DNA of 60,328 bases from Candidatus Melainabacteria bacterium (GCA_003153555.1 PLZS01000041.1:1-60328); one strand, 5' to 3'. Positions 50,930-60,287 are shown, counted from the stretch's first letter. The notes: generated by a model not told the origin, from the letters alone. Numbers and translations: made by a program.

Positions 50930-51859
50930 AGCCATTTCGACCGCAAGAAAACCAAGAACCGCAAGCTGTCCAAGAAGATCAACTTTTGTGGTGCGTAGTT
51001 CTGGAAACATCCAAAAACCGAAGAGTTTGATAAACAGTGGCATTGTTACCCATGTCACTCCACTGCAACTGACGATCATGTTGATTACGTTGCCGATAGT
51101 GGGGCTGATTTGATTTAAACTTGCATAGTATGGATTGCAATATTTGATTTGCAGCATCACGATTGGAAAGAGCCCCAAGACGACAAGTTGCGCCGCTTTC
51201 CAATTTGGAGGGCCGTTACCTGCTGAATCAGTGGGGAACCAACCAGGAAAAGAACTAGTGACTTGTTTGATTTGCGTAGACTTTACGAAGGCTTGACCCT
51301 CTTCTAAAAGTTGTTTGCGTTCGGGAGAGGCAAACCATTTCTCTAATGCTTCTGGTGAATTAAAGCGCAGAAGAGTGGCCCACTGTCCAGGTCTGCTAGG
51401 TACTGGTGGTTGCATATATGAGCCGCAATAACCTGGAAATGATGCTTGCGCGCTCTGGATTTTGATTTCCCAGGCAAAGTAAGCTTCTTCCATTCCTGGT
51501 TTTACGTCAGTGACAATGGCTGTCGCGACATCGCTTTTGGCATCTTTGCGCAGTTCATCGGTTACCGCAAGATCGTTACCGTTCGCCGAACTTATTATTT
51601 CGGAGATAACAGTTCTTCTTGCTTCCGAAGTGTGCCATGCGCTCGCCTCTTCAAGACCTTTGAAGCGCTGCACTAAGCTCCATTCATTGGATTCATCGAC
51701 TGCTGGTGGCAAAATTTCAGCGCTCCAAAAACCAGAAAATTTTGCACCTGCAACCATCAGCTTTACCAAGTAAGGCGTAAATTTTTCTAGCTGTGTGCCG
51801 GCAGGTTTTTGCAACTTTGTAATTAAAGATGCAAAATCGTCCATTTCTGTTTCAGTCAT
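50909..51859 (-). CDS. membrane protein with two ABM-like domains
   Basis: Seen: 316 aa. Two related alpha/beta halves: WSLVQRFKGLEEASAWHTSE in the first and WATLLRFNSPEALEKWFASP in the second, the typical L.RF.S.EA...W..S signature of antibiotic-biosynthesis-monooxygenase-fold (ferredoxin-like) domains. Three membrane segments follow (~222-236, ~252-282, ~293-315). COG3224-like proteins share this layout. An enzymatic role is not established; it may be a quinone- or heme-related membrane protein. 35 bp downstream of guaD on the same strand. Confidence 0.75.
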   Translation of the reverse strand: MTETEMDDFASLITKLQKPAGTQLEKFTPYLVKLMVAGAKFSGFWSAEILPPAVDESNEWSLVQRFKGLEEASAWHTSEARRTVISEIISSANGNDLAVTDELRKDAKSDVATAIVTDVKPGMEEAYFAWEIKIQSAQASFPGYCGSYMQPPVPSRPGQWATLLRFNSPEALEKWFASPERKQLLEEGQAFVKSTQIKQVTSSFPGWFPTDSAGNGPPNWKAAQLVVLGLFPIVMLQIKYCNPYYASLNQISPTIGNVINMIVSCSGVTWVTMPLFIKLFGFWMFPELRTTKVDLLGQLAVLGFLAVEMALLWHLL

Positions 51860-51894
51860 TTGCCCTCCGTAGATCCGGATGCCCGGAAGCTATC

Positions 51895-53322
51895 TCATCG
51901 CAGAGATGCCGTCTGTTCTGTAGGTGTTTTTTTGTATGCCCGTTCAGCCATGATCCATGTTTCGTCAACATTGCGATCGTCTCCAAGAATCATCACGGCG
52001 AAAAGTAGCTGTGCTGCTTCATCCATCGTTGTTGGTCCGGCATCGCTAACTAGCAATGATTCGTGCCACTTTATAGCCCGTTGACCGGCTTTCCAATCAA
52101 GCACCACGAAGTCGGCTTCTTTACCAACTTCAAAATTGCCTATTCTGTCATCAACGTACAAACCATGGGCACCGCCCAAGGTGAGCGAGTAAAAGGCTCG
52201 GTATGGCGAAAGTTTGTTGCGTTCTGCTTCCGCCTCGTCAAACTGTCTGGGATCGATGCTGCCGTCGAGCACTGTGTTATTGCACATACCGATTTTATAG
52301 GCTTCGTCTAAAACGTTGATCATGGAATATCTATTTCCGGCGCCAACGTCGGTTCCAAACGTTAACCGAATGCGGTGCTCGGGATCGGTAGCACGTCCAA
52401 GTCTGAACAATCCACTGCCAAGAAAGAGATTGGAACAAGGGCAGAATGTGATTGCGGCATCAGCTCTAGCGATGCGTCGAAATTCATCGTTGGACAAATA
52501 GATGCCATGTCCGCCGGTAAACTTTTTGCCAACGAGATCATATTTTTCATAGGCGGCGAGATAGTCATCGCATTGATGCAAGTCTTTCAATAAGGTCACT
52601 TCAGACGGATTCTCTGAAATGTGCGTGTGCACCCAGGTATCTGGAAACTCTTTCTTCAAATTTTGACATGCCGTCATCAGCTCGTTACTGGCGCCTAGTG
52701 CAAACCTGGGAGTGATCGCATATATGTTTCTGCCGGTGCGGTGATACGTTTTTATCAAACGTGCTGAATCGCGTTGGAAATTGTCCGCACTATCGATGTA
52801 GTCCGCTGGTGCAAAGCGATCGATGCCTGTTAAGCCGCCGATCACTAGCATATTGCGGCGCGCTGCTTCTTCAAAAAATTCTTCAGTGGAGACGGCAAAG
52901 CTTGTCGTGAATGCCTGAAACGTTGTCGTTCCTGCGGCTAAAAGATTTTCGAAGCACTGTTTGGCACCTTCTTTCGCATAAGCACGATCTTTGTACTTCA
53001 TCTCTTCAGGAAAAATCCACTGTTGGAGCCATCCCAGCAATTGTTCGCCAAATGACCCGATTACTCGCGTTTGTGGCACGTGCACATGCCCATCAATAAA
53101 TCCAGGAAGGATCAATCTATCCTTTATGTGAGTGATATCTAGGCTTGGATATTTTGGAGAAACTTTTTGAAATGGTCCGAAATCTCTGATCATTCCGTTT
53201 TCGGTGACGAGCAGTCCATCTCGGAAGAAGCGAGCTGACTTTTCTTCTTCTCCAACGAATTTCCATGGATCATCTGTAAAATCGAAAAACGATCCTCGGA
53301 TGCCAATTAGATTGTTTGTCAT
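51895..53322 (-). CDS. guaD: guanine deaminase
   Basis: Seen: 475 aa, amidohydrolase family. Metal motif PGFIDGHVHVPQT (His79, His81), GTTTFQAFTT, VHTHISENPSEV, GGHGIYLSNDEF, ADAAITFCPCSNLFLGSGLF, LTFGTDVGAG, and GGAHGLYVDDRIGNFEVGKE then ADFVVLDW. FCP(C/T)SN.FLGSG and H.P(Q)T are specific for guanine deaminases. Reaction: guanine to xanthine plus ammonia, purine salvage/catabolism in the cytoplasm. Complete. Divergent from the EVE protein. Confidence 0.93.
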   Translation of the reverse strand: MTNNLIGIRGSFFDFTDDPWKFVGEEEKSARFFRDGLLVTENGMIRDFGPFQKVSPKYPSLDITHIKDRLILPGFIDGHVHVPQTRVIGSFGEQLLGWLQQWIFPEEMKYKDRAYAKEGAKQCFENLLAAGTTTFQAFTTSFAVSTEEFFEEAARRNMLVIGGLTGIDRFAPADYIDSADNFQRDSARLIKTYHRTGRNIYAITPRFALGASNELMTACQNLKKEFPDTWVHTHISENPSEVTLLKDLHQCDDYLAAYEKYDLVGKKFTGGHGIYLSNDEFRRIARADAAITFCPCSNLFLGSGLFRLGRATDPEHRIRLTFGTDVGAGNRYSMINVLDEAYKIGMCNNTVLDGSIDPRQFDEAEAERNKLSPYRAFYSLTLGGAHGLYVDDRIGNFEVGKEADFVVLDWKAGQRAIKWHESLLVSDAGPTTMDEAAQLLFAVMILGDDRNVDETWIMAERAYKKTPTEQTASLR

Positions 53323-53459
53323 GAATGAGAGGTATCCAAGTCCTAAACCAATGAACTCGTCAATAATACTATTTGCCGGGCGTTCTTCCCACGATTCTTG
53401 GGCAGCTCTTTGATGTCAAGACTTGCCTCGAACTATTGAATAAAACAAGTTCACTGGAC

Positions 53460-53531
53460 CCTAGCTAAGGTCGTTGAGCACGATCTAGCTAGGTTATCCT
53501 TTAGAATCAGCACTTTGGTATCCACTATAAT
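53460..53531. promoter_or_regulatory. inverted repeat and -10 box between guaD and the EVE gene
   Basis: Seen: CCTAGCTA (53460-53467) and TAGCTAGG (53486-53493), 26 bp centre to centre, within longer imperfect ~16-bp arms. TATAAT at 53526-53531 can serve the plus-strand gene, starting 35 nt further on. The CTAGCTA core also occurs in the inverted repeat at 13868-13919, hinting at a shared regulator. Confidence 0.4.
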
Positions 53532-53565
53532 CGTGCGGTAAACACGGCTGAACCTAGGTGCCCTC

Positions 53566-54054
53566 ATGACTGCGAAATCTGGAAAAAACTATTGGCTAAT
53601 GAAATCAGAGCCGTCTGTTTTTTCGATCGAAGATCTGGAGAAGGCACCAAAGAAGACAACTTGTTGGGACGGCGTGAGGAACTATCAAGCACGCAATTTT
53701 ATGCGTGATTCGATGAAGATCGGAGACCTGGTGCTTTTCTATCACAGCAACGCTGATCCTGCAGGAATCGCTGGTGTTGCTGAAATAGTAAGGGAAGGAT
53801 ATCCTGACTCCTCCGCGTTTGACTCAAAAGATGTGCACTACGATGAGAAAAGCGATGCCAAAAATCCGACTTGGATGATGGTGGACGTTCGTCACGTGGA
53901 GACATTTAAGAAATTTTTGCCGTTGGAAGAGTTGCGCAAAAGTGCAGCTCTTAAGGACATGATGCTATTGCAAAAAGGAAGCCGTCTCTCAGTGCAGCCG
54001 GTAACAGCAGACCAGTGGAAGGCGGTTTTGAAATTGGCTGGTTCATCTCTGTAA
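53566..54054 (+). CDS. EVE-domain protein
   Basis: Seen: 162 aa, the whole protein is one EVE (PUA-like) domain: NYWLMKSEPSVFSIEDLEKA, CWDGVRNYQARNFMRDSMKI, GDLVLFYHSNADPAGIAGVA, WMMVDVRHVETFKKFLPLEE and MLLQKGSRLSVQPVTADQW. WDGVRNYQARN is the family hallmark. EVE proteins (THYN1 type) bind modified bases; in bacteria some are linked to tRNA or modified-DNA recognition. Stand-alone here. Role inferred as binding modified nucleic acid. Confidence 0.92.
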   Translation: MTAKSGKNYWLMKSEPSVFSIEDLEKAPKKTTCWDGVRNYQARNFMRDSMKIGDLVLFYHSNADPAGIAGVAEIVREGYPDSSAFDSKDVHYDEKSDAKNPTWMMVDVRHVETFKKFLPLEELRKSAALKDMMLLQKGSRLSVQPVTADQWKAVLKLAGSSL

Positions 54055-54309
54055 GCCAGGATTTTGCCAAAACTGATAGCTATAGTTTGGGCATCAAACA
54101 TGGTAAACGCATGGACTTTAAGCACCAATTCTCCTTCGCACACCCTTCATCGAGTCGATTCGATCGCGTCTTAAATTGGTCTGAACGGAATGTCTGCAAT
54201 TTTTATGATCTTCCAAAGTCCGGGCAACCTTTACGGTTCACCCCACTCCGGCTGCTGCAATCCAGAGCTGGACCATATAGGGCTAAATCGTTTATAGGAG
54301 TGCCTAGTA

Positions 54310-54459
54310 ATGCAATTGTGGAGAATGATTCAATTGATAATCATCATCGGTCAAAGTCTGGCAACAATGTTGTGGCTGATCCCATATCCGGTGCTTTTCT
54401 GGATGTGCATCTATGAAGCCACGCGCGACAGACTTGTGAATACTTCGGTAACGCCGTAA
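54310..54459 (+). CDS. small membrane protein (49 aa)
   Basis: Seen: ATG 54310, 9 nt after AGGAG (54296-54300), opens 49 codons: MQLWRMIQLIIIIGQSLATM then LWLIPYPVLFWMCIYEATRD. One long or two short membrane helices followed by a polar tail. The Shine-Dalgarno and hydrophobic pattern support translation. A longer frame on the same strand (54015-54416) overlaps the EVE gene and has no such signals. Function unknown; could be a small regulatory membrane peptide or toxin. Otherwise 54055-54309 shows nothing clear. Confidence 0.5.
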   Translation: MQLWRMIQLIIIIGQSLATMLWLIPYPVLFWMCIYEATRDRLVNTSVTP

Positions 54460-54506
54460 CCTGGGAGCGTGTGAATGTTATCCTAGCCGGCTCGCAAGAA
54501 ATGAGC

Positions 54507-54523
54507 GCGGTTATCCTAACCGC
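54507..54523 (-). repeat. REP-like palindrome (copy C)
   Basis: Seen: GAAATGAGC then GCGGTTA-TCC-TAACCGC. Compared with copies B and D the stem positions differ on both arms in a compensating way, while the GCTCATTTC flank (on the minus strand) is kept. Confidence 0.6.
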
Positions 54524-54575
54524 CCATAACAGCACGGATATCGCTTTAAGAGCTAGAAATCCCTCGTTTCTCGAA

Positions 54576-54592
54576 GCGGATTGAAAATCCGC
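54576..54592 (+). repeat. REP-like palindrome (copy D)
   Basis: Seen: GCGGATT-GAA-AATCCGC followed by GCTCCATTTCAG. Inverted relative to copy C, 53 bp away, forming a BIME-like pair between the small membrane ORF and the MFS gene end. Confidence 0.6.
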
Positions 54593-54613
54593 GCTCCATT
54601 TCAGTTGCGTGCC

Positions 54614-55864
54614 TCATACTGCTGGCTCTTTAAACAAAGTCCGCATGTCGAGTTTGCGTAGTTTTGGTGCCTTGACTATTGTGATCAACACCACCAATAG
54701 TGTCATACATCCTCCTAGAACAACGGAGGGCACTAATCCAAATATTTTAGCGGCCACTCCGGATTCAAATTCGCCAATTTCGTTAGATGAGCCAATAAAT
54801 ATATTGTTGACTGCGGAAACTCTGCCCTTCATATCTGCAGGAGTCATTAGTTGGTAAATAGTTGCACGCAGATAAACGCTGATCCCATCAAGCATGCCAC
54901 TGATAGCTAGCAATGCCAGAGCTAAGTAAAAGCTTGTAGTTAAACCAAAAGCAATCATGCATAAACCAAAACCGGCGACTGATATAAGAAAAATGTGACC
55001 GGCATGTTTTGTAATCGGCCTGTGTGCAACATAGGTTGCGGTCAATAGTGCCCCTACAGACGGTGCAGCGCGAAGCACTCCCAATGCTTGCGGTCCCATG
55101 TGGAAAACTTCATTAGTAAAAATGGGCAACATGGCCACAGCGCCGCCGAACAGAACAGCAAACAAATCCAAAGCCATGGCGGCAAGAATGATCTGACTGG
55201 AAAAAACAAATTGCAGACCTTCCTTAATGTTTTCCATAACGCTGGCTTCTTTCTTTTCTTCAACTTTCATGCGTGCTTTGACGCGTAAAAACAAAATAAA
55301 CGCACCGATAAGCAGAAGCGTCGAAACAAGATAAGTAGCTGGCGCAGCCAACCAAAGGAATAGAATGCCACCAATAATCGGGCCGGCAACAGCGGATGCT
55401 TGCCAGCAAGCACTGCCCCAAGCAGCAGCGTTTCCATATAATTCGCGCGGAACGATATCACCGGTTAAACCGAAAACAGCCGGACCATAAAATCCTCTGG
55501 CAAATCCGGACAGTGCGATGATCAGATAAATGATCCAGACGAGCGTGCTTTTGTCCGTTATCCCGGCTGAACAACCTGACAACAATCCAAGACAAATGAC
55601 CAGGGTGAAAATCGACCACAGGGCAATTTTTCTACGATCGACTATATCCGCTACGTGCCCGGCATACAGAGCCACTCCAATTGCTGGCAGTGCCTCTGAC
55701 AGTCCTACAAATCCCAAAGCTAAAGGGTCTTTTGTGAGCGCGTAGATTTGCCAGCCGACAGCCATTCCCTGTATTTGCAGGGCAACCGTGCCTAATAACC
55801 GACCTGCTAGTAGTGCGCGGAAGTCAGCAATTTTTAAGGCCGCGTACGGGCTCGTATCCATCAT
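54614..55864 (-). CDS. MFS transporter (EntS-like exporter family)
   Basis: Seen: 416 aa with ~10-12 membrane segments. The start YAALKIADFRALLAGRLLGT and QIQGMAVGWQIYALTKDPLA is characteristic of MFS_3/EntS-type exporters; the first-loop motif reads GHVADIVDRRKI (from G...D..DRR). Further: GFARGFYGPAVFGLTGDIVP, NAAAWGSACWQASAVAGPII and MTPADMKGRVSAVNNIFIGS. Probably exports a small molecule or siderophore-like compound by proton antiport; substrate unknown. 35 bp downstream of the TPR gene on the same strand. Confidence 0.88.
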   Translation of the reverse strand: MMDTSPYAALKIADFRALLAGRLLGTVALQIQGMAVGWQIYALTKDPLALGFVGLSEALPAIGVALYAGHVADIVDRRKIALWSIFTLVICLGLLSGCSAGITDKSTLVWIIYLIIALSGFARGFYGPAVFGLTGDIVPRELYGNAAAWGSACWQASAVAGPIIGGILFLWLAAPATYLVSTLLLIGAFILFLRVKARMKVEEKKEASVMENIKEGLQFVFSSQIILAAMALDLFAVLFGGAVAMLPIFTNEVFHMGPQALGVLRAAPSVGALLTATYVAHRPITKHAGHIFLISVAGFGLCMIAFGLTTSFYLALALLAISGMLDGISVYLRATIYQLMTPADMKGRVSAVNNIFIGSSNEIGEFESGVAAKIFGLVPSVVLGGCMTLLVVLITIVKAPKLRKLDMRTLFKEPAV

Positions 55865-55899
55865 GAAATTGGCGATTCCTGTGCCGTTGCCGTCCGAGG

Positions 55900-56781
55900 C
55901 TAAACGACCGCTTTACCCATGTACAGCAGCAAATCCCGGTACTGACTCCGCGTATTGAGGTAGTCAGAGTGCTCTGGGCCAATTATGTCCTCTTTCATCT
56001 TCAGTGTCATTTTGAAAAATTCCTCTGCTTCAGAATTCAGTCGTTGCGCACGGCATAAAAGTGCGAGACTGTTCAGGGATTTAGCCACAACCATACTGCC
56101 TGGCCAAGCTTCATTCGCTTCTGTGATTACGCAGTATCTGAATAATTCGTAACTCTCGTCGTACTGTTGTTTTTCAAATTTCAATGCCGCCAGTGCAAAG
56201 AGTCTGAAGTTCAGGGTTTGCCATCGATCAGCCGCCTGTGCCTGGTCGGGGAATTCCAAATTTTTCAACCCGCTTAAATCAAAGTGCTTTTTAGCTATAT
56301 GAACGTCACCCAAGCGGGTGTGAACAAGAGCGAGAGCAAATTGGGTCAGCCTTGTATGGATGTGCTGATTTCCAAGCCGATCCTGATAAACCTTCAAGGA
56401 TTTTTCGATTAACGCCTGAGTGCACGCATATTTTTGCCAGACAAAATACAGTCCAGCTAGAAAGTTCCTATGAGTGGACGTTGCCAGCGAATCAAGTCCG
56501 TAAGTCACCGTGGATAATTCCAAGGCTTTCAGGTAAAACAGCTCTGCCAGCTCAAAATATCCGCACAGGCGGCACGCCACGCCAATACGGTGAAGAGACT
56601 GCTCGTCACCCGGTTGCGCATCATGCACCAGACGCGGGGCGTTCTCGTGCAGCTCTGCAAAAAATCGGCTTTCTTCCGGTCCGAGGGTCTTAAAATCCAA
56701 CGTCAGCATAGGTTGCTGAGAGACGCTGCCCATCATTTGCTGGGTGGACACCAAGGTATTGGCTAGGGATTGAGCGGACAT
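55900..56781 (-). CDS. kinesin-light-chain-like TPR protein
   Basis: Seen: 293 aa. TPR units: HRIGVACRLCGYFELAELFY, THRNFLAGLYFVWQKYACTQ, FALALVHTRLGDVHIAKKHF, FALAALKFEKQQYDESYELF and LNSLALLCRAQRLNSEAEEF. GPEHSDYLNTRSQYRDLL closes the array. No signal peptide; cytoplasmic scaffold. Same strand as the MFS gene downstream, perhaps one transcript. The 313 bp between this gene and 57095 show no gene, only a small ATGAAA/TTTCAT hairpin near 57042. Confidence 0.78.
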   Translation of the reverse strand: MSAQSLANTLVSTQQMMGSVSQQPMLTLDFKTLGPEESRFFAELHENAPRLVHDAQPGDEQSLHRIGVACRLCGYFELAELFYLKALELSTVTYGLDSLATSTHRNFLAGLYFVWQKYACTQALIEKSLKVYQDRLGNQHIHTRLTQFALALVHTRLGDVHIAKKHFDLSGLKNLEFPDQAQAADRWQTLNFRLFALAALKFEKQQYDESYELFRYCVITEANEAWPGSMVVAKSLNSLALLCRAQRLNSEAEEFFKMTLKMKEDIIGPEHSDYLNTRSQYRDLLLYMGKAVV

Positions 56782-57094
56782 TAGCTTCCCTCGAAGAAGG
56801 CTATATTACTGAAGATACCATCTGGGGGCGCTGAACACACGCTGACCAGCTGATTCTTCAGCCTGTTTAGTTTGGATTGTCATTAGGCTTGTCCTGGCGG
56901 AAAGCTTCCAATTGTTGCGGGTTGGATGAATCATTCCTTTTCCCTAGAGACTGAGCGGGTAATGACAAGGTACTATGGTCTAACGGTGACCGAAAATTGC
57001 AAGGTCTTGAAGGACAGAATGACGGCAGGTTCGCTGAACACCATGAAACGAATCTTTCATTTTCTTTGACTTCTTGACCGTGAGCTAGGTACGA

Positions 57095-59362
57095 ATGGTA
57101 AGCGAGACTCTTTCTCGAGCGGACAGTGAATTTCAGCAAGGCAACTTTGATGTTGCTGCGACGCTTTATGCCGAGGCGGTCGCCGCCTTCGATCACGATA
57201 GCGACGATCCAAAGAACCTGGCGATATTGATTCAGAAATTGGCTGACAGTGAGTATGCGCAAAACAAGTTTGAGTTAGCTAGAGATTCTTATGCCCGTCT
57301 CGTTGCCTTGCAGGAAGCTGAGGGGTACTCAGAGAAAGACAAAGTTTCCGCTTTTTTGAAATTAGCGAAAAGCGCAGATAAGTGCCAGTCGCACGAAGAG
57401 GCGGCTAAGAATTTTCAAATTGCTTATGACTCGTTGAGTGCATTGTCTGCCACTCATTTCCTGCGTCGCTCTGTCGTCGATGCGTATGCCGACTATCTCC
57501 GCGGCACTGGCGATAATCCAGAGCTGTTGGGCCAATTAGAAGAAGAATTAGGCATAAAGAAAACTGACGCGGCAGCGGAGTTGGTCATCGATGAGGTTAC
57601 CCCCGAAAGTATTCCCACGCCAGTGACACCAAAACCGGCTGGTGAGCAAGAATTTTTTGTTCTCAAAACACGACTTGGCAAATTCAGTCGGAAGAAAGAG
57701 GCCGAGGTCGAACCGGAGGATAAAGCCCCGACTTTACTGGATAAGAAAACAGACAAGACAATTGAGCAAGAGGTTGCTGAGCGCAAATTCTTACGCAAGG
57801 GAGAAAAGGAAAAAGGCGCTAAACGCACCAATCAGCGTTCAAGTCTCAGAAACGTAATGTCGAAAGATCGTGGCGCCAAGTCGGCAGATGGTGATGCGCT
57901 TACAAACCAACCGGATGTTGCGGAACAACAGCAAGAACCGGCAGCGCGCGGTGCCGAATTTGATGCATCTCCTCCTCATAAAAAACTGCCAGCGATTATT
58001 GAATTTTCCCCAGCGGAAGAACGCTCACTTGCAGAACGTGGGATTCACCCTTCCTCTTTGCCAGAAGAACTCTACCCTACGGCTTCGCAATCAAACTTGG
58101 ATGCGGACATACCGAAGGGTGAACATGAATACTTTTTGCAAGATCACGATTTAGCCAAGTTTGTTGGCAGAAGACCAAAACGAACTCTGCGAGAGACTGG
58201 CAGTACGACCAGGATAACCGCACCCTCATTGGCTGTGGAAGCTGTGTCGATGCCTGAGGCGACTCGCAGTTTTCTTCAGCAGGCAGATGCTGTCAAGAAA
58301 TCAAGTGATGTGGCCGACGTGGCACCAGATGTAGTGCCGCTTCGGGCGGAGGGTCGTGTTGAGACGGTCGTTCCCGCATCACAGAAGTTGATTTCCACAC
58401 TCAAACATGTGTCGCCAATTCTTGGTTTGCTTCTTATGGCCGGAGCTGCATTTTACTTTTTCAAGGATCTCTCTCCTACTAGACCTGCGGGTGCAATTCC
58501 ATCCTTTGTGGTTGATTTGGTTGGGCACAAGTTCGTCACCTCTGATGGTGCTCTCTCCATAACCGTCGAGAGAACCAAAGTGAATTTAAACGGTAGTGTT
58601 AATCGCGAAGCTAAGCTTAAAATATGGAATGGTGATTGGCGCGATGAACTTGCTTTGATGCAAGGCAATTTAAAAAACTCTCGCTGGCTGATAGTTAAAC
58701 CCGAAGGTCTTAAGGATGAAAATGGTGGCACTTTCTATGCCTTGGATGCCCCCGAGCGCAAGACTATTTTTTACAGTAAGGAAGTGGCCGAGGCCGCTCA
58801 GAAATATTTTGCAGACAACAAGAAATTTCCGTCTTACGCCTCGGACCTCGGTAGTTTGAGCAGCTACACTGATCCCTACACTGGAAAAGCTTCAGCGCTT
58901 GCAGTGTCTTCCACAGTTGATACAAAGAGAGTTGATTCGAAATCAAATTCACCGTTAGATACGCAGTTGCAGTCTGGTGGATGGTTCAAGGGGGAAGTGG
59001 CCGGCTCACCGGGTGCTGTGCACGCCTTCTCGGTGAGTGGGCAACCTACATACTCGGAAGCTGACAATACTTATAGTTGGGCAATGCAGTGTTTCTACAT
59101 CCACGCGTTCGACCGAAATCACAACTTGATTGATGGCTCTCAGAAAAACACTGTTTTCTTATTGACTGATAAAAATGGAGCTATCATTTCACCTGTTACG
59201 CCTGATCTCACCAAAGATTACAGCTCGTCAGATATTTGTCTTTCTCAATCAGAAGCACCAAAATCTGATGGCATCATTTTCAAATACATGGCGATTCTAA
59301 TAGGTATTCTTCTCCTAATTGGTTTTGTCATGATCAGCTCGCGCATGAAAAAATACAGATAG
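57095..59362 (+). CDS. large TPR protein with two membrane anchors
   Basis: Seen: 755 aa. N-terminal TPRs (~1-150): RADSEFQQGNFDVAATLYAE, LADSEYAQNKFELARDSYAR and KLAKSADKCQSHEEAAKNFQ. A long charged linker (~165-435) has two related motifs, EQEFFVLKTRLGKFSRKKEA and EHEYFLQDHDLAKFVGRRPK. TM1 ~440-456 (ILGLLLMAGAAFYFF). An external domain ~470-725 has a pilin-like stretch (AEAAQKYFADNKKFPSYASD, SYTDPYTGKA). TM2 ~733-748 (YMAILIGILLLIGFVMI). The arrangement suggests a cytoplasmic TPR platform tied to an outside sensor or assembly domain (inference). Confidence 0.75.
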   Translation: MVSETLSRADSEFQQGNFDVAATLYAEAVAAFDHDSDDPKNLAILIQKLADSEYAQNKFELARDSYARLVALQEAEGYSEKDKVSAFLKLAKSADKCQSHEEAAKNFQIAYDSLSALSATHFLRRSVVDAYADYLRGTGDNPELLGQLEEELGIKKTDAAAELVIDEVTPESIPTPVTPKPAGEQEFFVLKTRLGKFSRKKEAEVEPEDKAPTLLDKKTDKTIEQEVAERKFLRKGEKEKGAKRTNQRSSLRNVMSKDRGAKSADGDALTNQPDVAEQQQEPAARGAEFDASPPHKKLPAIIEFSPAEERSLAERGIHPSSLPEELYPTASQSNLDADIPKGEHEYFLQDHDLAKFVGRRPKRTLRETGSTTRITAPSLAVEAVSMPEATRSFLQQADAVKKSSDVADVAPDVVPLRAEGRVETVVPASQKLISTLKHVSPILGLLLMAGAAFYFFKDLSPTRPAGAIPSFVVDLVGHKFVTSDGALSITVERTKVNLNGSVNREAKLKIWNGDWRDELALMQGNLKNSRWLIVKPEGLKDENGGTFYALDAPERKTIFYSKEVAEAAQKYFADNKKFPSYASDLGSLSSYTDPYTGKASALAVSSTVDTKRVDSKSNSPLDTQLQSGGWFKGEVAGSPGAVHAFSVSGQPTYSEADNTYSWAMQCFYIHAFDRNHNLIDGSQKNTVFLLTDKNGAIISPVTPDLTKDYSSSDICLSQSEAPKSDGIIFKYMAILIGILLLIGFVMISSRMKKYR

Positions 59363-59370
59363 TTTTGTCG

Positions 59371-60186
59371 CTACTTCTTTCTTCCCACAGCGAGCAGCGA
59401 AACCATCGGAATCTCCAATGATCCTCCCTTCTTAAATTGGAGGCTACTTTCCAGAACCCCGTTTTTTATGGCAGTTAGTTTTTCAGGAGATTGCGCCCGA
59501 AGGGTGCCTCCCGTTCGAGGCGTACCAGTGAAAAATGCGTTGAATAGCTCTTCGCCATCTGACAATTTCCAAATCATGTCGATATGACGAAAGTTAACCT
59601 CAGAAAAACCTGCATCATTTAGGCGATTCAAGAATTCGTACTTATCGCTAAAACGGAAGAATGCCGGACCCTGGGGCAGCGCAACGTTTGGATCTCCGTA
59701 TCTGCTGATATTTTCCAAGACGCAGCGAAACCCTGGAGATCGATCCGGCGGTGCCCATACTGTGAATAATGCTGAACCACCCTTTTTAAGAACGCGATGC
59801 GATTCTGCTAAAGCTTTTTCAGGATGTTCAAGGTGTAATAAACCGAAGTTCATGGTTAGGTCATCAAAAGTTTGATCCGGAAATGTCAGTGCTTCGGCAT
59901 CACCTTCCACAAATTTGATTTTTGGAAACAATTTTTTCGCGCGTTCAATCATGGTGGCAGAAAAGTCGACACCAGTCATGGTGCACCCTTTCTTTGCACC
60001 TGCTTCACAGACATAACCAGGTCCGCAAGCGACATCTAGCACTTTGCTGCCCTTTTTGATGCCCTCCAGAAGTGCTGGAATTGTCTGTCTCGTTAGTTGT
60101 TCGAAATACTGATGATATTTATCAGCGACCAGTTCCCAGCCGGTGTGCTCGAATTCCTTGAAGCTTGTCAATGTTTCTTTCTCCAT
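59371..60186 (-). CDS. class I SAM-dependent methyltransferase
   Basis: Seen: 271 aa. SAM motif I VLDVACGPGYVCEAGAKKGC, acidic loop GVDFSATMIERAKKLFP, VEGDAEALTFPDQTFDDLTM (motif II), FGLLHLEHPEKALAESHRVL then KKGGSALFTVWAPP (motif III). Methyltransf_11/UbiE-type fold; the UbiE-like spacing suggests a small lipophilic or quinone-type substrate, but this is not certain. Convergent with the TPR gene (8 bp gap). Confidence 0.88.
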   Translation of the reverse strand: MEKETLTSFKEFEHTGWELVADKYHQYFEQLTRQTIPALLEGIKKGSKVLDVACGPGYVCEAGAKKGCTMTGVDFSATMIERAKKLFPKIKFVEGDAEALTFPDQTFDDLTMNFGLLHLEHPEKALAESHRVLKKGGSALFTVWAPPDRSPGFRCVLENISRYGDPNVALPQGPAFFRFSDKYEFLNRLNDAGFSEVNFRHIDMIWKLSDGEELFNAFFTGTPRTGGTLRAQSPEKLTAIKNGVLESSLQFKKGGSLEIPMVSLLAVGRKK

Positions 60187-60287
60187 CGCTTGCTGATAAT
60201 CCTAACATCGCGAGTCCGATGCTATTGCGGACGCAATACTACAAAACGAAAAACAACGACTTCAAAAAAACTGAACTGAAATTACAA

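Noticed and set aside
54015..54416. 133-codon plus frame overlapping the EVE gene end
   Set aside because: It starts inside the EVE gene in another frame, has odd composition and no Shine-Dalgarno; the 49-aa frame at 54310 is better supported.
56867..57262. Minus-strand frame over the start of the large TPR gene
   Set aside because: Shadow of the plus-strand TPR coding sequence; no start signal and no protein-like pattern.
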